Part shown: positions 7,487 to 16,963 of the stretch, piece by piece
Numbering within the stretch: position 1 is the first letter of the stretch
Layout: each line of letters starts with the position of its first letter
NCBI RefSeq assembly: GCF_012911895.1
Contig: NZ_JAAXCV010000007.1
Span: 1 to 44,174, forward strand
Origin: Bacillus sp. RO3
GTDB lineage: Bacteria > Bacillota > Bacilli > Bacillales > Bacillaceae_B
DNA length: 44,174 nucleotides
Reading direction: 5' to 3'
Made by a program: the position numbers and the translations under genes
Notes under the pieces: model-generated
Seen by the model: only the letters and a program-made list of their open reading frames with translations
Database searches by the model: none
Told to the model about the DNA's origin: nothing

Positions 7487-9693
7487 CCAGTTGTCCTTTT
7501 AATTAAATTTTCCCATAATTCCCTCATCTTTGTCCATTCATCTTCTGTCGCCCTCTGACCATATAAAATACGTTCATAATGATTGGTCAGGCTTGTCATT
7601 TCATGGGTCCCGAAGAATGAATCAATATAACGTGAATAGTCCCGTAACGTCTGCCCTTCATCCATTTTCAATCCATATCTGTCCAATTGCTTGATCAGAG
7701 ACAGATAGGCTTCAGAAAACACACCGACTGATGATTTCCTCCGGTAATAGAAGATCAGGACATACGGAAGCCACCGCCTTCTAATCATATACATTCCGAC
7801 TGCCACGATGAACATTAGTATGAATCCCATGACCAGTTTTCCCCAGTTCTCCACAAAGAAGGTCTGGATATCATCCCAAAGCTTCGACAGGGAGAATCCG
7901 CTTCCATCCGCAGAGGATGCATCCTCATCCGGTTGGACAGGCTGTTTCGGTGTTTCCTCCCTTTCAGGAACAGGGACTTCACTGTTATCCCTGTCAGGTA
8001 CATCCAGATCGTATTGGTACGAAACATTATTACTGAATCCGACTGTAGGCTCAAAGGGCACCCATCCTACCTCAGGGAAGAACACCTCCACCCAGGAATG
8101 TGCGTTATTATTGGATACTTCATAAAGCTTATAGTTTGAGTCGACTTGCCGGCTGTATTCACCCTCTGTATACCCTTTTGCCCATCTGGCCGGGATTCCC
8201 AGGGTACGAACCAATACAACCATGGAAGTCGAGAAGTTATCACAGTAACCCCTCTGTGTTTCAAACAGGAACTGGTCCACATAATCCTGTCCCTCTTCAG
8301 GCACCGGAACGTCAAATTGGTCATATACATACGCTTTTTCAGAGAAATAACCTTCAATAGCCCTTACTTTGTCATACCAATTCTCCTCTTCCGACGTAAT
8401 ATCCACAGCGAGATCCCTCACACGCTGGGGAGTCGTTTCCGGAAGTTGGGTATAGCGCTCAACAAATTCAACCCGATCCTTAAGTCCCTGATCATTCTCC
8501 GCTGCTTTCATCTTCTTCTGGGAATAAGATGGTGAACGATAAGCCAGTTCGTAGTCTGTAAGCTTCACGGTCCGATCCTGCCCCTGATAGCTTGTGACCT
8601 TTTCTGTGATGGGGTTAAAGGAAAAGAAGCCTTCTTCATTGCCGGTTATCGTCTCTATCCCATATGGATAAACGACATGGGAATAGGTCCGTTCCACCAT
8701 CACCTTTTCCGTTTCCACTTCACTTTCATCATCCGGCTCGCTTGTGGTGAAAGGAACCATTTCTTCTGAATCAAAAAGCAGGGCACCCTGCTGGTCATCC
8801 GGTATGGACTGTTCCCATCCCTTACCCGTATACAAATCCTTCGTTTCGATTTTCCAGTAATGCTCCCTCGTCACTTCGGCATTAAAAACGACCGTAGGGT
8901 CTCCAACAAATGGTCCCCCAAGCTTTGAATCATCCGTATCATACCCGATCCTGTTCACCCCGCTGCCCCCTGCCCCTTCAGAAAAGGATTGTAGATAGGG
9001 AACGGGATCAGGCCAAATCGGATCCGCCTTAGGGGCGGCAAACGCAACCACCGAACTCACCCCTAGCATAACGGCAAGGGGGACGATCCAGCGGTGACGG
9101 CTCATCCTCGAACCACGGAGGTTTTCCTTTTGCACCAATCGTTCAAGAGCCAACAGCCCCATTAAGAGAAACCCGAAGACGACGATCCTGATGATGGCAC
9201 GATCTCCTTCATATATCGTAAACGTATCAATCAGACAAATATACGTTACAGTCATCACATAAAAGAGGAGGATAGTCTTCCGGACCGATAACCAGTAATA
9301 CAATAAATACGTCATCAACCATAATAATACGAAGAACAATAAACTTCTATATTCGTAAGACAGGCTCGGCCATTCACGCCCAACAGTCAACCCGATATTC
9401 ATCCACAGATCTTTAAGGAATGCACCAGGCCACGTAACAGTAAAGAAGGACCCTGAATAGTACAACCCATGAATGGCGAATAAAATAAAGACGAGTTTAA
9501 CCGCCGCCGTAATAAAATAGTGTATTCTGAAGTAGGACAGGACGAGAGATAAGGCGATAAAAACAATGAAGTACGTCAAGCTTCCGGTATCCGTCACCAC
9601 CTGAAGAGGCCTCAACCATTCCCAAAGCAGCAGAAACCCAAACAAGTAAATCATCATCGTAACGATATTGTGTTTCGGTGTTTCACGACTCAT
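7483..9693 (-). CDS. yebA: membrane-anchored transglutaminase-like protein (YebA/TgpA type)
   Basis: A 736-residue integral membrane protein. The N-terminal ~220 residues hold several transmembrane segments (DUF3488-like). A large extracytoplasmic part contains the transglutaminase-like core, residues ~420-555: RGYCDNFSTSMVVLVRTLGIPARWAKGY with Cys484, NNNAHSWVEVFF with His532, then GWVPFEPT. A Pro/Glu-rich linker leads to one more membrane helix (~620-637) and a cytoplasmic tail. The third catalytic position is Glu548 rather than the usual Asp. It overlaps the upstream DUF58 gene by 4 bp (ATGA), and the trio matches yeaC-yeaD-yebA before guaA in B. subtilis. The substrate is unknown. Confidence 0.9.
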   Translation of the reverse strand: MSRETPKHNIVTMMIYLFGFLLLWEWLRPLQVVTDTGSLTYFIVFIALSLVLSYFRIHYFITAAVKLVFILFAIHGLYYSGSFFTVTWPGAFLKDLWMNIGLTVGREWPSLSYEYRSLLFFVLLWLMTYLLYYWLSVRKTILLFYVMTVTYICLIDTFTIYEGDRAIIRIVVFGFLLMGLLALERLVQKENLRGSRMSRHRWIVPLAVMLGVSSVVAFAAPKADPIWPDPVPYLQSFSEGAGGSGVNRIGYDTDDSKLGGPFVGDPTVVFNAEVTREHYWKIETKDLYTGKGWEQSIPDDQQGALLFDSEEMVPFTTSEPDDESEVETEKVMVERTYSHVVYPYGIETITGNEEGFFSFNPITEKVTSYQGQDRTVKLTDYELAYRSPSYSQKKMKAAENDQGLKDRVEFVERYTQLPETTPQRVRDLAVDITSEEENWYDKVRAIEGYFSEKAYVYDQFDVPVPEEGQDYVDQFLFETQRGYCDNFSTSMVVLVRTLGIPARWAKGYTEGEYSRQVDSNYKLYEVSNNNAHSWVEVFFPEVGWVPFEPTVGFSNNVSYQYDLDVPDRDNSEVPVPEREETPKQPVQPDEDASSADGSGFSLSKLWDDIQTFFVENWGKLVMGFILMFIVAVGMYMIRRRWLPYVLIFYYRRKSSVGVFSEAYLSLIKQLDRYGLKMDEGQTLRDYSRYIDSFFGTHEMTSLTNHYERILYGQRATEDEWTKMRELWENLIKRTTG

Positions 9694-10907
9694 GCCCGTT
9701 TCACCTCCATAAAGGCAGAAGAGAAATCACCTTCGAAGCATACCCTCAATGAAATGCCCCGGGAAGAAGCATAAGCCTTCAATGATTTTTCTTCAGCTGT
9801 GTAGACCTCTCCTTGACGCTTGACCAAGAAGATCACAACGGAGCTGTTCCGTTTGGCATATTGGTTCACGCTCACGATCATCTTTTTTGAAATGGATGAG
9901 GTCACAAATAAAACAGCCGCAGACTGGGAATAGTTCAAACCTTCCCCCTGCAAGACTTTCCCTAGTGGATGAGGACTGTCATGCCTCACCTTCGCCAAGT
10001 GGTACAATAGCTGACTCTGATGTTCCTCCCCGCCGCGAATCGGAAAAGATACGTGATCCTCACCTATGGAGACCAACCCTACCTGTGCTCCCTTTTTCAG
10101 GATCGAACGGATCATCGAAGCCGTAAACGTCACCATCCCCTCAAAAGCACGCGACGCCTCCCGATCGAGAACGATTAATACATCATGGGATTGACGCTCC
10201 TCAAACTCCTTTGTCATCAGTTCATTGGTCCTCGCAAACGTCTTCCAATGGATCCATGAGAAGCGGTCACCCGGTTGATAGTCCCGTATTCCCGTTGCCA
10301 TGGTGGTGTCCTTCTGAATTTTCACATTCGAGGTGGTCATCCCCTGGTCATAACGATTTTCAAGGGGGCGATAAGGAACATCGACAAACGACGGGTACAC
10401 AAGGAGCTTATTGTGGCACGCAACGACCGCTTCTTTTTCAAAGATCCCGAAGAAATCGCCTGTTCGGATCCTGACAGCAGAGAAAATATGTTCTCCACGA
10501 GGCAATTCCTCTACATAATAGGTAAGCTTGATATGTCTTCTGAATCCCGGGTGGATCATCGCTTTTGCCTTTTGAAAACCTGACTGGTAAAACACGGAAT
10601 CCGTCACTACATCCTCTAGCACCATGTAAAAAAGGGGAAATGGGATTTTTCGAGAAAGGGATATCGTCACCTTCAACTCATCCCCTGCTTTATATTCATG
10701 TGATTCGAAACGTCTCTCTACGTAAAACTCAGAAAGAGGATAAAAGAATACAAGAATTGAATATAGAGCAAACGGCAGGAAGCTGTAAAATAAAAACCAG
10801 CTGACAAATCCCCCCTGAAACATGGCATAGGAAAAGGTTACCCCCATCAAGATGAGCAGAAGCAGAAACTTCCCCAGTGGTTTTAACTTCTGAAAAATAT
10901 TCTTCAT
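9690..10907 (-). CDS. yeaD: DUF58 domain protein (YeaD)
   Basis: A 405-residue protein with two N-terminal membrane helices (residues ~12-55) and a DUF58 module. The signature is ATGIRDYQPGDRFSWIHWKTFARTNELMTKEFEE in the middle third, followed by a VWA-like fold (HDVLIVLDREASRAFEG). Such proteins partner MoxR AAA ATPases and membrane transglutaminases, probably in assembly or activation of surface protein complexes. One base separates its ATG from the MoxR stop, and it overlaps yebA by 4 bp, so the three genes look translationally coupled. Confidence 0.9.
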   Translation of the reverse strand: MKNIFQKLKPLGKFLLLLILMGVTFSYAMFQGGFVSWFLFYSFLPFALYSILVFFYPLSEFYVERRFESHEYKAGDELKVTISLSRKIPFPLFYMVLEDVVTDSVFYQSGFQKAKAMIHPGFRRHIKLTYYVEELPRGEHIFSAVRIRTGDFFGIFEKEAVVACHNKLLVYPSFVDVPYRPLENRYDQGMTTSNVKIQKDTTMATGIRDYQPGDRFSWIHWKTFARTNELMTKEFEERQSHDVLIVLDREASRAFEGMVTFTASMIRSILKKGAQVGLVSIGEDHVSFPIRGGEEHQSQLLYHLAKVRHDSPHPLGKVLQGEGLNYSQSAAVLFVTSSISKKMIVSVNQYAKRNSSVVIFLVKRQGEVYTAEEKSLKAYASSRGISLRVCFEGDFSSAFMEVKRA

Positions 10908-10908
10908 C

Positions 10909-11865
10909 CTATCTCACAAGCCTTTGGACGGGTACGGGGATACGGGCCATGACTCTCTCCACCACTTCTTCCGGTGTGATGCCTTCATATCGCGCTTCGG
11001 ATTTCATAATGATCCGGTGTGAGAACACAAAAGGAGCCAAGTATTGAACATCATCCGGGACAACATAGTCCCTCCCCCTCAAATAGGCGTAAGCCTGACA
11101 AGCTTTCATCAGGGCAATCGACCCTCGGGGGCTTGCCCCCAGATAAACATTGGCATGAATCCTCGTTCGGTTGGCAATGTCGACAATGTATTTTTTGATC
11201 GTATCATCGACTAACACTTCTTTCACATCGTCTTGAATATATCTTAATTCCTCCAAGGTCATCACCGGCTCCAGCTCATCGATGGGCTGGTTTTTTTGGG
11301 CTCGGTGAAGAACCTCCATCTCCTCCTCAGGTTCCGGATAACCCATTTTCATTTTTAACAGAAACCGGTCAAGCTGTGCTTCCGGCAGCGGGTATGTCCC
11401 TTCGTACTCAATCGGATTCTGGGTTGCCATCACGAAAAAGGGTTTATCAAGCTTCCTCGTCGTTCCGTCAATCGTCACACTGCCCTCTTCCATTCCCTCA
11501 AGCAGAGCAGATTGGGTCTTCGGTGATGTACGATTGATTTCATCTGCGAGAATGATGTTCCCCATAATCGGTCCCGGCCTGAATCTGAATTCCATTTCCT
11601 TCGGGTTATACATTGAAACACCAATCACATCTGAAGGTAATAGGTCCGGTGTAAACTGGATGCGCTTAAAGCTCGCTCCCACAGATCGCGCCAACGCACG
11701 GACCATCATTGTCTTCCCCACGCCAGGAACATCCTCAAGCAGTACATGTCCCCCTGCAAGGAGCGAAACAATACTCAATTCTGCTACCTTTCTTTTTCCG
11801 ATCATCACTTTCTCTATATTATCAATGATACTTTGTAGCTTCGGGTTTACCATTTCGTATGACAT
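10909..11865 (-). CDS. yeaC: MoxR-family AAA+ ATPase (YeaC)
   Basis: A 318-residue chaperone-like ATPase, first gene of the MoxR-DUF58-transglutaminase operon. Walker A is DVPGVGKT (~residues 43-50), Walker B is IILADEINR, and sensor 1 is FVMATQNPIEYEGTYPLPEAQLDRF. The C-terminal lid carries GASPRGSIALMKACQAYA. Start ATG 11865 has GGAGGGG 6 nt upstream. It probably remodels complexes built around the DUF58 partner. No convincing promoter is visible upstream (11866-12040). Confidence 0.93.
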   Translation of the reverse strand: MSYEMVNPKLQSIIDNIEKVMIGKRKVAELSIVSLLAGGHVLLEDVPGVGKTMMVRALARSVGASFKRIQFTPDLLPSDVIGVSMYNPKEMEFRFRPGPIMGNIILADEINRTSPKTQSALLEGMEEGSVTIDGTTRKLDKPFFVMATQNPIEYEGTYPLPEAQLDRFLLKMKMGYPEPEEEMEVLHRAQKNQPIDELEPVMTLEELRYIQDDVKEVLVDDTIKKYIVDIANRTRIHANVYLGASPRGSIALMKACQAYAYLRGRDYVVPDDVQYLAPFVFSHRIIMKSEARYEGITPEEVVERVMARIPVPVQRLVR

Positions 11866-12040
11866 CTTACCCCTCCTGAATACATCAATTTCGTCCTTAA
11901 CTATTACTACTTTCGTGTTAAAAGTCGAAATCCCTCTATAATTTGGTAAATATCTAGAGGAATTTTAGGGAATTTGTAGGAGGTCCGTATTCTGAAACAA
12001 GATAAAGTACGCATTTTGTCGAATAATCAATCAACAAACA

Positions 12041-12074
12041 AAAAAAACCAACTCTCACAGACCGAGAGCCGGCT
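12041..12074 (-). terminator. nadE intrinsic terminator
   Basis: Stem CCGGCTCTC/GAGAGTTGG (with G-U pairs) followed by eight T residues on the minus strand, directly after nadE. Confidence 0.88.
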
Positions 12075-12085
12075 TCATTCCATTC

Positions 12086-12913
12086 TTATTTCCAAAAATC
12101 ATCAAACACCGTAACAGGCAGATGACGCTTATGCTTTGTTTTCAGGTAATGACCTTCAATGGTTTTCTTCACTTCAGGAGGCACTTCTTTTCCTTCCAGG
12201 TAATCGTCCAGCTGATCATATGTAACCCCAAGGGCTTCTTCATCAGGCAGCTGTGGACGATCCTCTTCAAGATCTGCTGTCGGCTTCTTATTATACAAGT
12301 GTTCCGGACAGCCAAGCTCCATCAAGAGCATCTTCCCCTGACGTTTGTTCAGACGGAAAAGAGGCACGAGATCTGCCGCTCCATCTCCAAATTTCGTATA
12401 GAAACCGGTGACTGCTTCCGCAGAATGATCGGTACCAAGGACAACCCCATTCTTCATGGCCGCGATGGCGAATTGAACCTTCATCCGTTCACGGGCCTTT
12501 TCATTTCCTTTGACAAAGTCGGAAAGCTCAATGCCGTTCTCCTTCAATGTTTCAACGCTTGCATCGACTGCCGGCTGCACATTCACGGTCAATGAAACGG
12601 TTGGACTGATGAATTCAACTGCATCAATGGCGTCCTGGGCATCTCCCTGCTTCCCGTAAGGAAGTCTGACTGCGTAAAAAGCATAATCCGATGACCCGGT
12701 TTCTTCATTCATTTCATCGATGGCCATTTGGGCGAGCTTCCCCAATAAAGTGGAATCCTGACCACCTGAAATACCGAGAACAAGACTTTTCATAAATGAA
12801 TGCTTCTTTAAGTAAGCCTTCATAAAGTCCACACTGCGACGGATTTCCTCCCGAGGATCGATTACCGGTGATACCATCATTTCTTCTATAATCTGCTTTT
12901 GAAGAGCATCCAT
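12086..12913 (-). CDS. nadE: NAD synthetase, ammonia-dependent
   Basis: Last step of NAD synthesis: amidation of nicotinate adenine dinucleotide using ammonia and ATP. The PP-loop GISGGQDST is near residue 50. [28 protein letters not shown] and [33 protein letters not shown] are hallmark segments. There is no glutaminase domain. I choose the ATG at 12913 (MDALQKQ), giving 275 residues, close to the family length; the frame extends 10 codons further but lacks a better site. It lies 71 bp downstream of pncB, so both belong to one NAD salvage unit. Confidence 0.95.
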   Translation of the reverse strand: MDALQKQIIEEMMVSPVIDPREEIRRSVDFMKAYLKKHSFMKSLVLGISGGQDSTLLGKLAQMAIDEMNEETGSSDYAFYAVRLPYGKQGDAQDAIDAVEFISPTVSLTVNVQPAVDASVETLKENGIELSDFVKGNEKARERMKVQFAIAAMKNGVVLGTDHSAEAVTGFYTKFGDGAADLVPLFRLNKRQGKMLLMELGCPEHLYNKKPTADLEEDRPQLPDEEALGVTYDQLDDYLEGKEVPPEVKKTIEGHYLKTKHKRHLPVTVFDDFWK

Positions 12914-12984
12914 GTTTTCACACCCCATGTTAGATTTTATCACACCATATTATATCTACTTATCTTACCCTATCAAAGGAAAAC

Positions 12985-14454
12985 TTACCAACTCCCGCTG
13001 TGTCTTTCTTTCACATCGGCTTTCACTTGCTGAATCAGGTTCATTTTATTGTTCCAGCACTCTTCACTTAAGTCTACAGGGTACTCTTCCGGGTTCATCG
13101 ACCGCTTATACTCATCCCACAGCAATTCAAGATTTTCATTCACAAACGTTCTCATTTCCTCTAAAGGTGGAGTTTCATACACAAGGTTTCCGCCCGTGAA
13201 GACATCCACGTGAAGCTCCCGCGCTTCAAAATTCGTCACGAATTTACTGATATAGGTATGAACGGGATGAAACATCTTCAATCGTTCCTGGCTTTGCGGG
13301 TCCTCATGATCCAAAGCGATGTATTCACCCTCTGACTTATGATTAACCGTATTCACGATGCGGTAAACCCTTTTCATACCAGGAGTCGAAACTTTCTCGG
13401 CATTGCTGGAGATTTTAATGGTGTCTTCCATCTCTCCGGCTTCGTTTTCAATAGAGACGATTTTGTACACCGCCCCTAAGGCAGGTTGATCATAGGCAGT
13501 GATCAGCTTCGTCCCGACACCCCAGACATCGATCTGTGCCCCTTGAGCCTTCAGGTTCAGGATCGTATACTCGTCCAGGTCGTTGGAAGCAATGATCTTC
13601 GTATCCGTAAAGCCTGCTTCATCCAGCATCTTGCGGGCCTTCTTCGATTGATAGGCCATGTCCCCGCTATCCAGGCGAATGCCCTTGAAATGGATCTTGT
13701 CCCCCAGCTCCTTCGCCACCTGAATCGCCGTCGGTACACCAGACTTCAACGTGTCGTATGTATCCACCAGGAACACGCAATCCTTATGGCTTTCCGCATA
13801 TTTATGGAATGCCCGGTATTCATCACGGTAAGCCTGCACCATGGCATGGGCATGGGTGCCGGAAACCGGCATCCCGAATAACTTCCCTGCCCGGACATTG
13901 CTTGTCGCATCGAAACCGCCAATATAAGCAGCACGGGTTCCCCAAATCGCTGCATCCAGCTCATGGGCACGCCTCGTCCCAAACTCCATGACTACCTCAT
14001 CCTGCACCACTTGCTTGATCCGGTTCGCCTTCGTGGCAATCAGCGTCTGATAATTCACGATATTCAAGATCGCCGTCTCCAACAGCTGAGCTTGAGCCAA
14101 GGGTGCTTCCACACGGATGAGAGGAACATTACCGAAGGCAAGCTCCCCTTCCTTCATGGAACGAATCGTTCCAGTGAAACGAAGATCCGCCAGATAGTCC
14201 AGGAACGCCTCCTCATAGCCCAACTCCCGCAAATACTCGATGTCACTCTCGGAAAAATGAAAGTTTTTCACATATTCAATGATCCGTTCAAGCCCGGCAA
14301 ACACCGCATATCCATTGCCAAAAGGCAGCTTTCGAAAGAACACTTCAAAAACAGCCTTTCGATTATGGAAATCATCATCCCAATACGCCTTCGTCATGTT
14401 TATCTGATATAAATCTGTATGTAAAGCAAGGCTGTCATCTGTAAAATGTGTCAT
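12985..14454 (-). CDS. pncB: nicotinate phosphoribosyltransferase
   Basis: Makes nicotinate mononucleotide from nicotinate and PRPP (Preiss-Handler salvage). The N-terminus SLALHTDLYQINMTKAYW, the EFGTRRAHELDAAIWGTRAAYIGG active-site region, and FKGIRLDSGDMAYQSKKAR are typical. The start ATG at 14454 (MTHFTDD) follows AAGGAG by 7 nt; the in-frame upstream ATG has no such site. That gives 489 residues. It is probably co-transcribed with nadE, whose product acts two steps later. Confidence 0.95.
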   Translation of the reverse strand: MTHFTDDSLALHTDLYQINMTKAYWDDDFHNRKAVFEVFFRKLPFGNGYAVFAGLERIIEYVKNFHFSESDIEYLRELGYEEAFLDYLADLRFTGTIRSMKEGELAFGNVPLIRVEAPLAQAQLLETAILNIVNYQTLIATKANRIKQVVQDEVVMEFGTRRAHELDAAIWGTRAAYIGGFDATSNVRAGKLFGMPVSGTHAHAMVQAYRDEYRAFHKYAESHKDCVFLVDTYDTLKSGVPTAIQVAKELGDKIHFKGIRLDSGDMAYQSKKARKMLDEAGFTDTKIIASNDLDEYTILNLKAQGAQIDVWGVGTKLITAYDQPALGAVYKIVSIENEAGEMEDTIKISSNAEKVSTPGMKRVYRIVNTVNHKSEGEYIALDHEDPQSQERLKMFHPVHTYISKFVTNFEARELHVDVFTGGNLVYETPPLEEMRTFVNENLELLWDEYKRSMNPEEYPVDLSEECWNNKMNLIQQVKADVKERHSGSW

Positions 14455-14590
14455 GATTTCTCTCCTTCTGCATTCCAACCGTTATTCAATCAAACCATTG
14501 TTACTATTCTACCCAATTCTGGCCGTTTTTCCGAATGTTTTGGTCGGGGAAGTTCCCGTATGCAGGTTACAGCTTGATGAATACCGCTGA

Positions 14591-14622
14591 AAAAAGCTCG
14601 AAGACGGGCTTCAAGCTTTTTA
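14591..14622 (-). terminator. terminator after Spo0M-like gene
   Basis: AAAAAGCTTGAAG pairs with CTTCGAGCTTTTTT (one G-U) around a 5-nt loop, with a T run on the minus strand. Confidence 0.75.
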
Positions 14623-14635
14623 AACAAACGTTTGA

Positions 14636-15526
14636 TTACACTCTTAACTCTTTCGGTACTTCTGTATTCTCCAAGAGTGCCATCAGCTTCGTTTTGATGT
14701 TCTCTGGATTCTCGAGTTCTGCTTTGGTGAAAGAGAGCTTATGGATCTGTTCATCTCGGTCGCTTTCACTTAAGGCGGCACGCTTGAAGTATCCACCGCT
14801 TTCCTTCGGGATGACAAATTGAAGTTCTACGTAAAAATCCATGCTATCTTCTTTCATATCATAAATAAATTCGATTTCGCGATATTTATTCTTGAACTCT
14901 TCAGGAGGGAAATATTCAATTTCATGAGCTACCGGCACCTGTCTGCTTGAAAGCATTGGATAAAGCGGATGATTCAGCACCTTTTGATCAATGACCCATT
15001 TAGGTTGGAATTGCGGGTAATGAATGACTTCTTCTCTATTTGTTTTTACAAATCCCAACTCTTCTGTCACGATTTTATTTACATATGGAAGAATCGGATG
15101 CTCATTAACTTCGATGAAATCCATATCCCTCGGATCCAACTTATAAGGAAGGTCAATGTCAGTCTGGATCCAGCACTTTCTCTTCACTGCACTTTTCGGC
15201 GTAAAATAAGGTATTTTTAATTCAAATGGCAATGTTAATTCATGAAGTTCTTTCTGCTCATCTGATAATCTCATTTCGCAAGTAAGCAAAGAGAGGTTAG
15301 CAACCGTCTCATCCGAAATAGGAAACTGCTGCATAAGAGAAACACTCACCTTCTATATCTCTTTAAACCCTTTCTTACTAGAAATCCGGACTTCACCGAT
15401 AAGCGTATCACCAGGCGTAACCTGCTCTTCAGTCAGAACAGTGTCTACATGGACGTGTCCGATGGTTCTGGTTATCAGTTTTTTAAATTTAGCGTTGCGC
15501 ATGGCTTTTTTGTGTTTATTGAACAT
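14636..15526 (-). pseudogene. Spo0M-like (arrestin-fold sporulation control) gene interrupted by an in-frame TAG
   Basis: One reading frame runs from an ATG at 15526 (behind AAGGAGAGAGATCAT) to 14636 and is broken by a single TAG at 15353-15355. The first part encodes 57 residues including IGHVHVDTVLTEEQVTPGDTL, which resembles the Spo0M start (VDTVL...PGD...G.V.I). The second part could restart at GTG 15349 and contains KCWIQTDIDL...LDPRDMDFIEV and a Spo0M-like beta-sandwich C-terminus (237 residues). The two halves are in the same frame and join naturally (KKGFKEI-stop-KVSVSLMQQF), so I read it as one Spo0M-family gene with a premature stop. Without the stop it would be about 296 residues. 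Alternatives are a sequencing error, or a split gene translated by restart. The family call is from memory of Spo0M. Confidence 0.7.
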
Positions 15527-15596
15527 ATGATCTCTCTCCTTCTAATCAAACATTAAATGGTAATAAAAATTAATATAAATGCTCTTTTCAGCAATG

Positions 15597-15825
15597 ATTG
15601 TTGCTTTAAACATAATCTCTGCAATGCTGTGTCAGTTAGTAGGTGCTTGAGAACTACTCCGCTTACAGCAGACGTTCCGCGGATCCTCCTAAGCTTAGCC
15701 AAACAGATTCTCAGCACGTCTGTACATACTCAGGAGTCTACGCAGTCCCCCTCTCCATCTTTAAGAAATTATAGAGATGAGGCTAAATGTGTCAGTGACC
15801 AATGAAATAAAAAGCAACATTTTAC
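15597..15825. repeat. possible second dispersed repeat, degraded
   Basis: A gene-free stretch, more G+C-rich than its AT-rich surroundings, bounded by GTTGCTTT and AAAGCAAC in inverted orientation. Inside are short complementary pieces: CTCCTGAG with CTTAGGAG, ACAGACGT with ACGTCTGCTGT, and GTGCTGAGAA with TTCTCAAGCAC. The paired pieces come in the same rather than nested order. It looks like a decayed member of a Bacillus intergenic repeat family, but I cannot assign it. Confidence 0.4.
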
Positions 15826-15870
15826 TTCTTTAATAAAAAGGAAATCTTTTAATAAATTTAAATATGATTG

Positions 15871-16065
15871 TTTCTAACATTATTGATACCGGCTCAGAAA
15901 GTTGATTGGAGCGGAAGGATGCTCGACTCCTGCGGGAGTAGCTGGACAGGTGAGACCCCGGAGGCTTGCCGAGGAGGCTCACCGCCAGCCCCGCGGAAAG
16001 CGAGCATCCTGCAGCGGAAATCAACTTCTACTTTCTTCTTTAGGATAGCAACAATGTTTACGAAA
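15871..16065. repeat. Bacillus-type palindromic intergenic repeat
   Basis: An imperfect palindrome of about 195 bp. Outer arms are TTTCTAACATTATTGATACC and the reverse complement of GGATAGCAACAATGTTTACG. Next come GTTGATT/AATCAAC (15901-15907 and 16019-16025), then GGATGCTCGACTCCTGCGGG against CCCCGCGGAAAGCGAGCATCC. The core GGTGAGACCCCGGAGGC...GAGGAGGCTCACCGCC is a phrase I recognise from many Bacillus intergenic regions. It encodes no protein and would fold into a long hairpin if transcribed. G+C is far above the flanks. Confidence 0.85.
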
Positions 16066-16097
16066 TGAGGCAATAAAAAAGAGCCTGAAGACATTAT

Positions 16098-16298
16098 TCA
16101 AGCTCCCATATTTTCCTGAATCTGAATCTGATGTGATTGTTTCTTTCTCATATATGGCAATGCTATTCCCACTAAAATTGCTGTCAGAGGAAGGCCATCT
16201 CCCGCCAGCCATTCAATTACTAACACCGTCACATAAATTTAGTAGAAGATCATCAAAAATAAGTAAAATCTTCTCCAACGTTTTTCTTTTTTTGGCAC
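16098..16298 (-). pseudogene. small two-helix membrane ORF with internal stop
   Basis: Starting at GTG 16298 the frame reads VPKKEKRWRRFYLFLMIFY, then TAA (16239-16241), then IYVTVLVIEWLAGDGLPLTAILVGIALPYMRKK and a short polar tail to a TGA at 16098. Without the TAA this would be a 66-residue basic protein with two membrane helices. An upstream CTG overlapping the tadG stop is another possible start. It may be a broken small gene or chance coding; I do not recognise the family. Confidence 0.3.
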
Positions 16299-16315
16299 CT
16301 TAGAGCCGCCTTTGT

Positions 16316-16963
16316 TCAGTTATAGATGTTTTCTAAATACTTCAATTTGGGCCCATACCCTCTTTGAGGAATTTTTCGTTCAAAGTACTCCATGAATTTA
16401 TTATCATTTATACTTTCGAAGGTAGCAGTAGATTTCACTTCCACTCTCCAATCTTCCTCTGATAGTTTTACTTCTGTGTCTTCAGTATTAGCCCCGTTGG
16501 CATTAATCATTGCTTGAGCTGCACTTTTCACTTTGTCATCTATAGAAATCATCCAAAATCGATCTTTAAATGTCCTTTTCAGTAGTGGGTGTTCTTCTAT
16601 TTCCTCAGTTAACACTTCATTTAAAGCATTCAGATAGGCTATATCCGAAGACTGACCGGAATCTTCAAACTCTGTCTGTTTCTCCGCCACTTGTTCTTCA
16701 ACGGTTTTCCCTCCATCCAAGACCTTCTGGGCAGCAGATAATGCCAGATTACGATCAAACTCTTCAATAATCTTGGTGGTTTCAGTAATATAAACCGATG
16801 TTCCTGCAAATGCAGCTTGTTCAACTGAATGATCAGCCTGCGCCTGGACGATATATATCTTCGAAACATTCGCTACAATTAGAAATACGATTGCCACGAT
16901 TCCAAACAGCCATAAAATAAAGAAGATTGAATTGCCTTTTTCATTATTGATATAGTTCTTCAT
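16316..16963 (-). CDS. TadG-like pilus-associated pseudopilin
   Basis: A 215-residue protein with the N-terminal pattern NNEKGNSIFFILWLFGIVAIVFLIVANVSKIYIVQAQADHSVEQAAFAGT: a short basic leader, Gly, then a single long hydrophobic helix followed by a soluble domain. This layout is that of TadE/TadG pseudopilins. Unlike the TadE partner it lacks the acidic residue at +5 (GNSIFF), as is common for TadG. It overlaps the TadE stop by 4 bp (ATGA) and is the last intact gene of the Tad locus. The soluble domain shows no motif that I know. Confidence 0.75.
   Translation of the reverse strand: MKNYINNEKGNSIFFILWLFGIVAIVFLIVANVSKIYIVQAQADHSVEQAAFAGTSVYITETTKIIEEFDRNLALSAAQKVLDGGKTVEEQVAEKQTEFEDSGQSSDIAYLNALNEVLTEEIEEHPLLKRTFKDRFWMISIDDKVKSAAQAMINANGANTEDTEVKLSEEDWRVEVKSTATFESINDNKFMEYFERKIPQRGYGPKLKYLENIYN

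Noticed and set aside
12014..12021. TTGTCGAA, a Spo0A-box core upstream of the moxR-like gene
   Set aside because: The 7-bp core is expected several times in this window by chance, and no promoter is visible around it.
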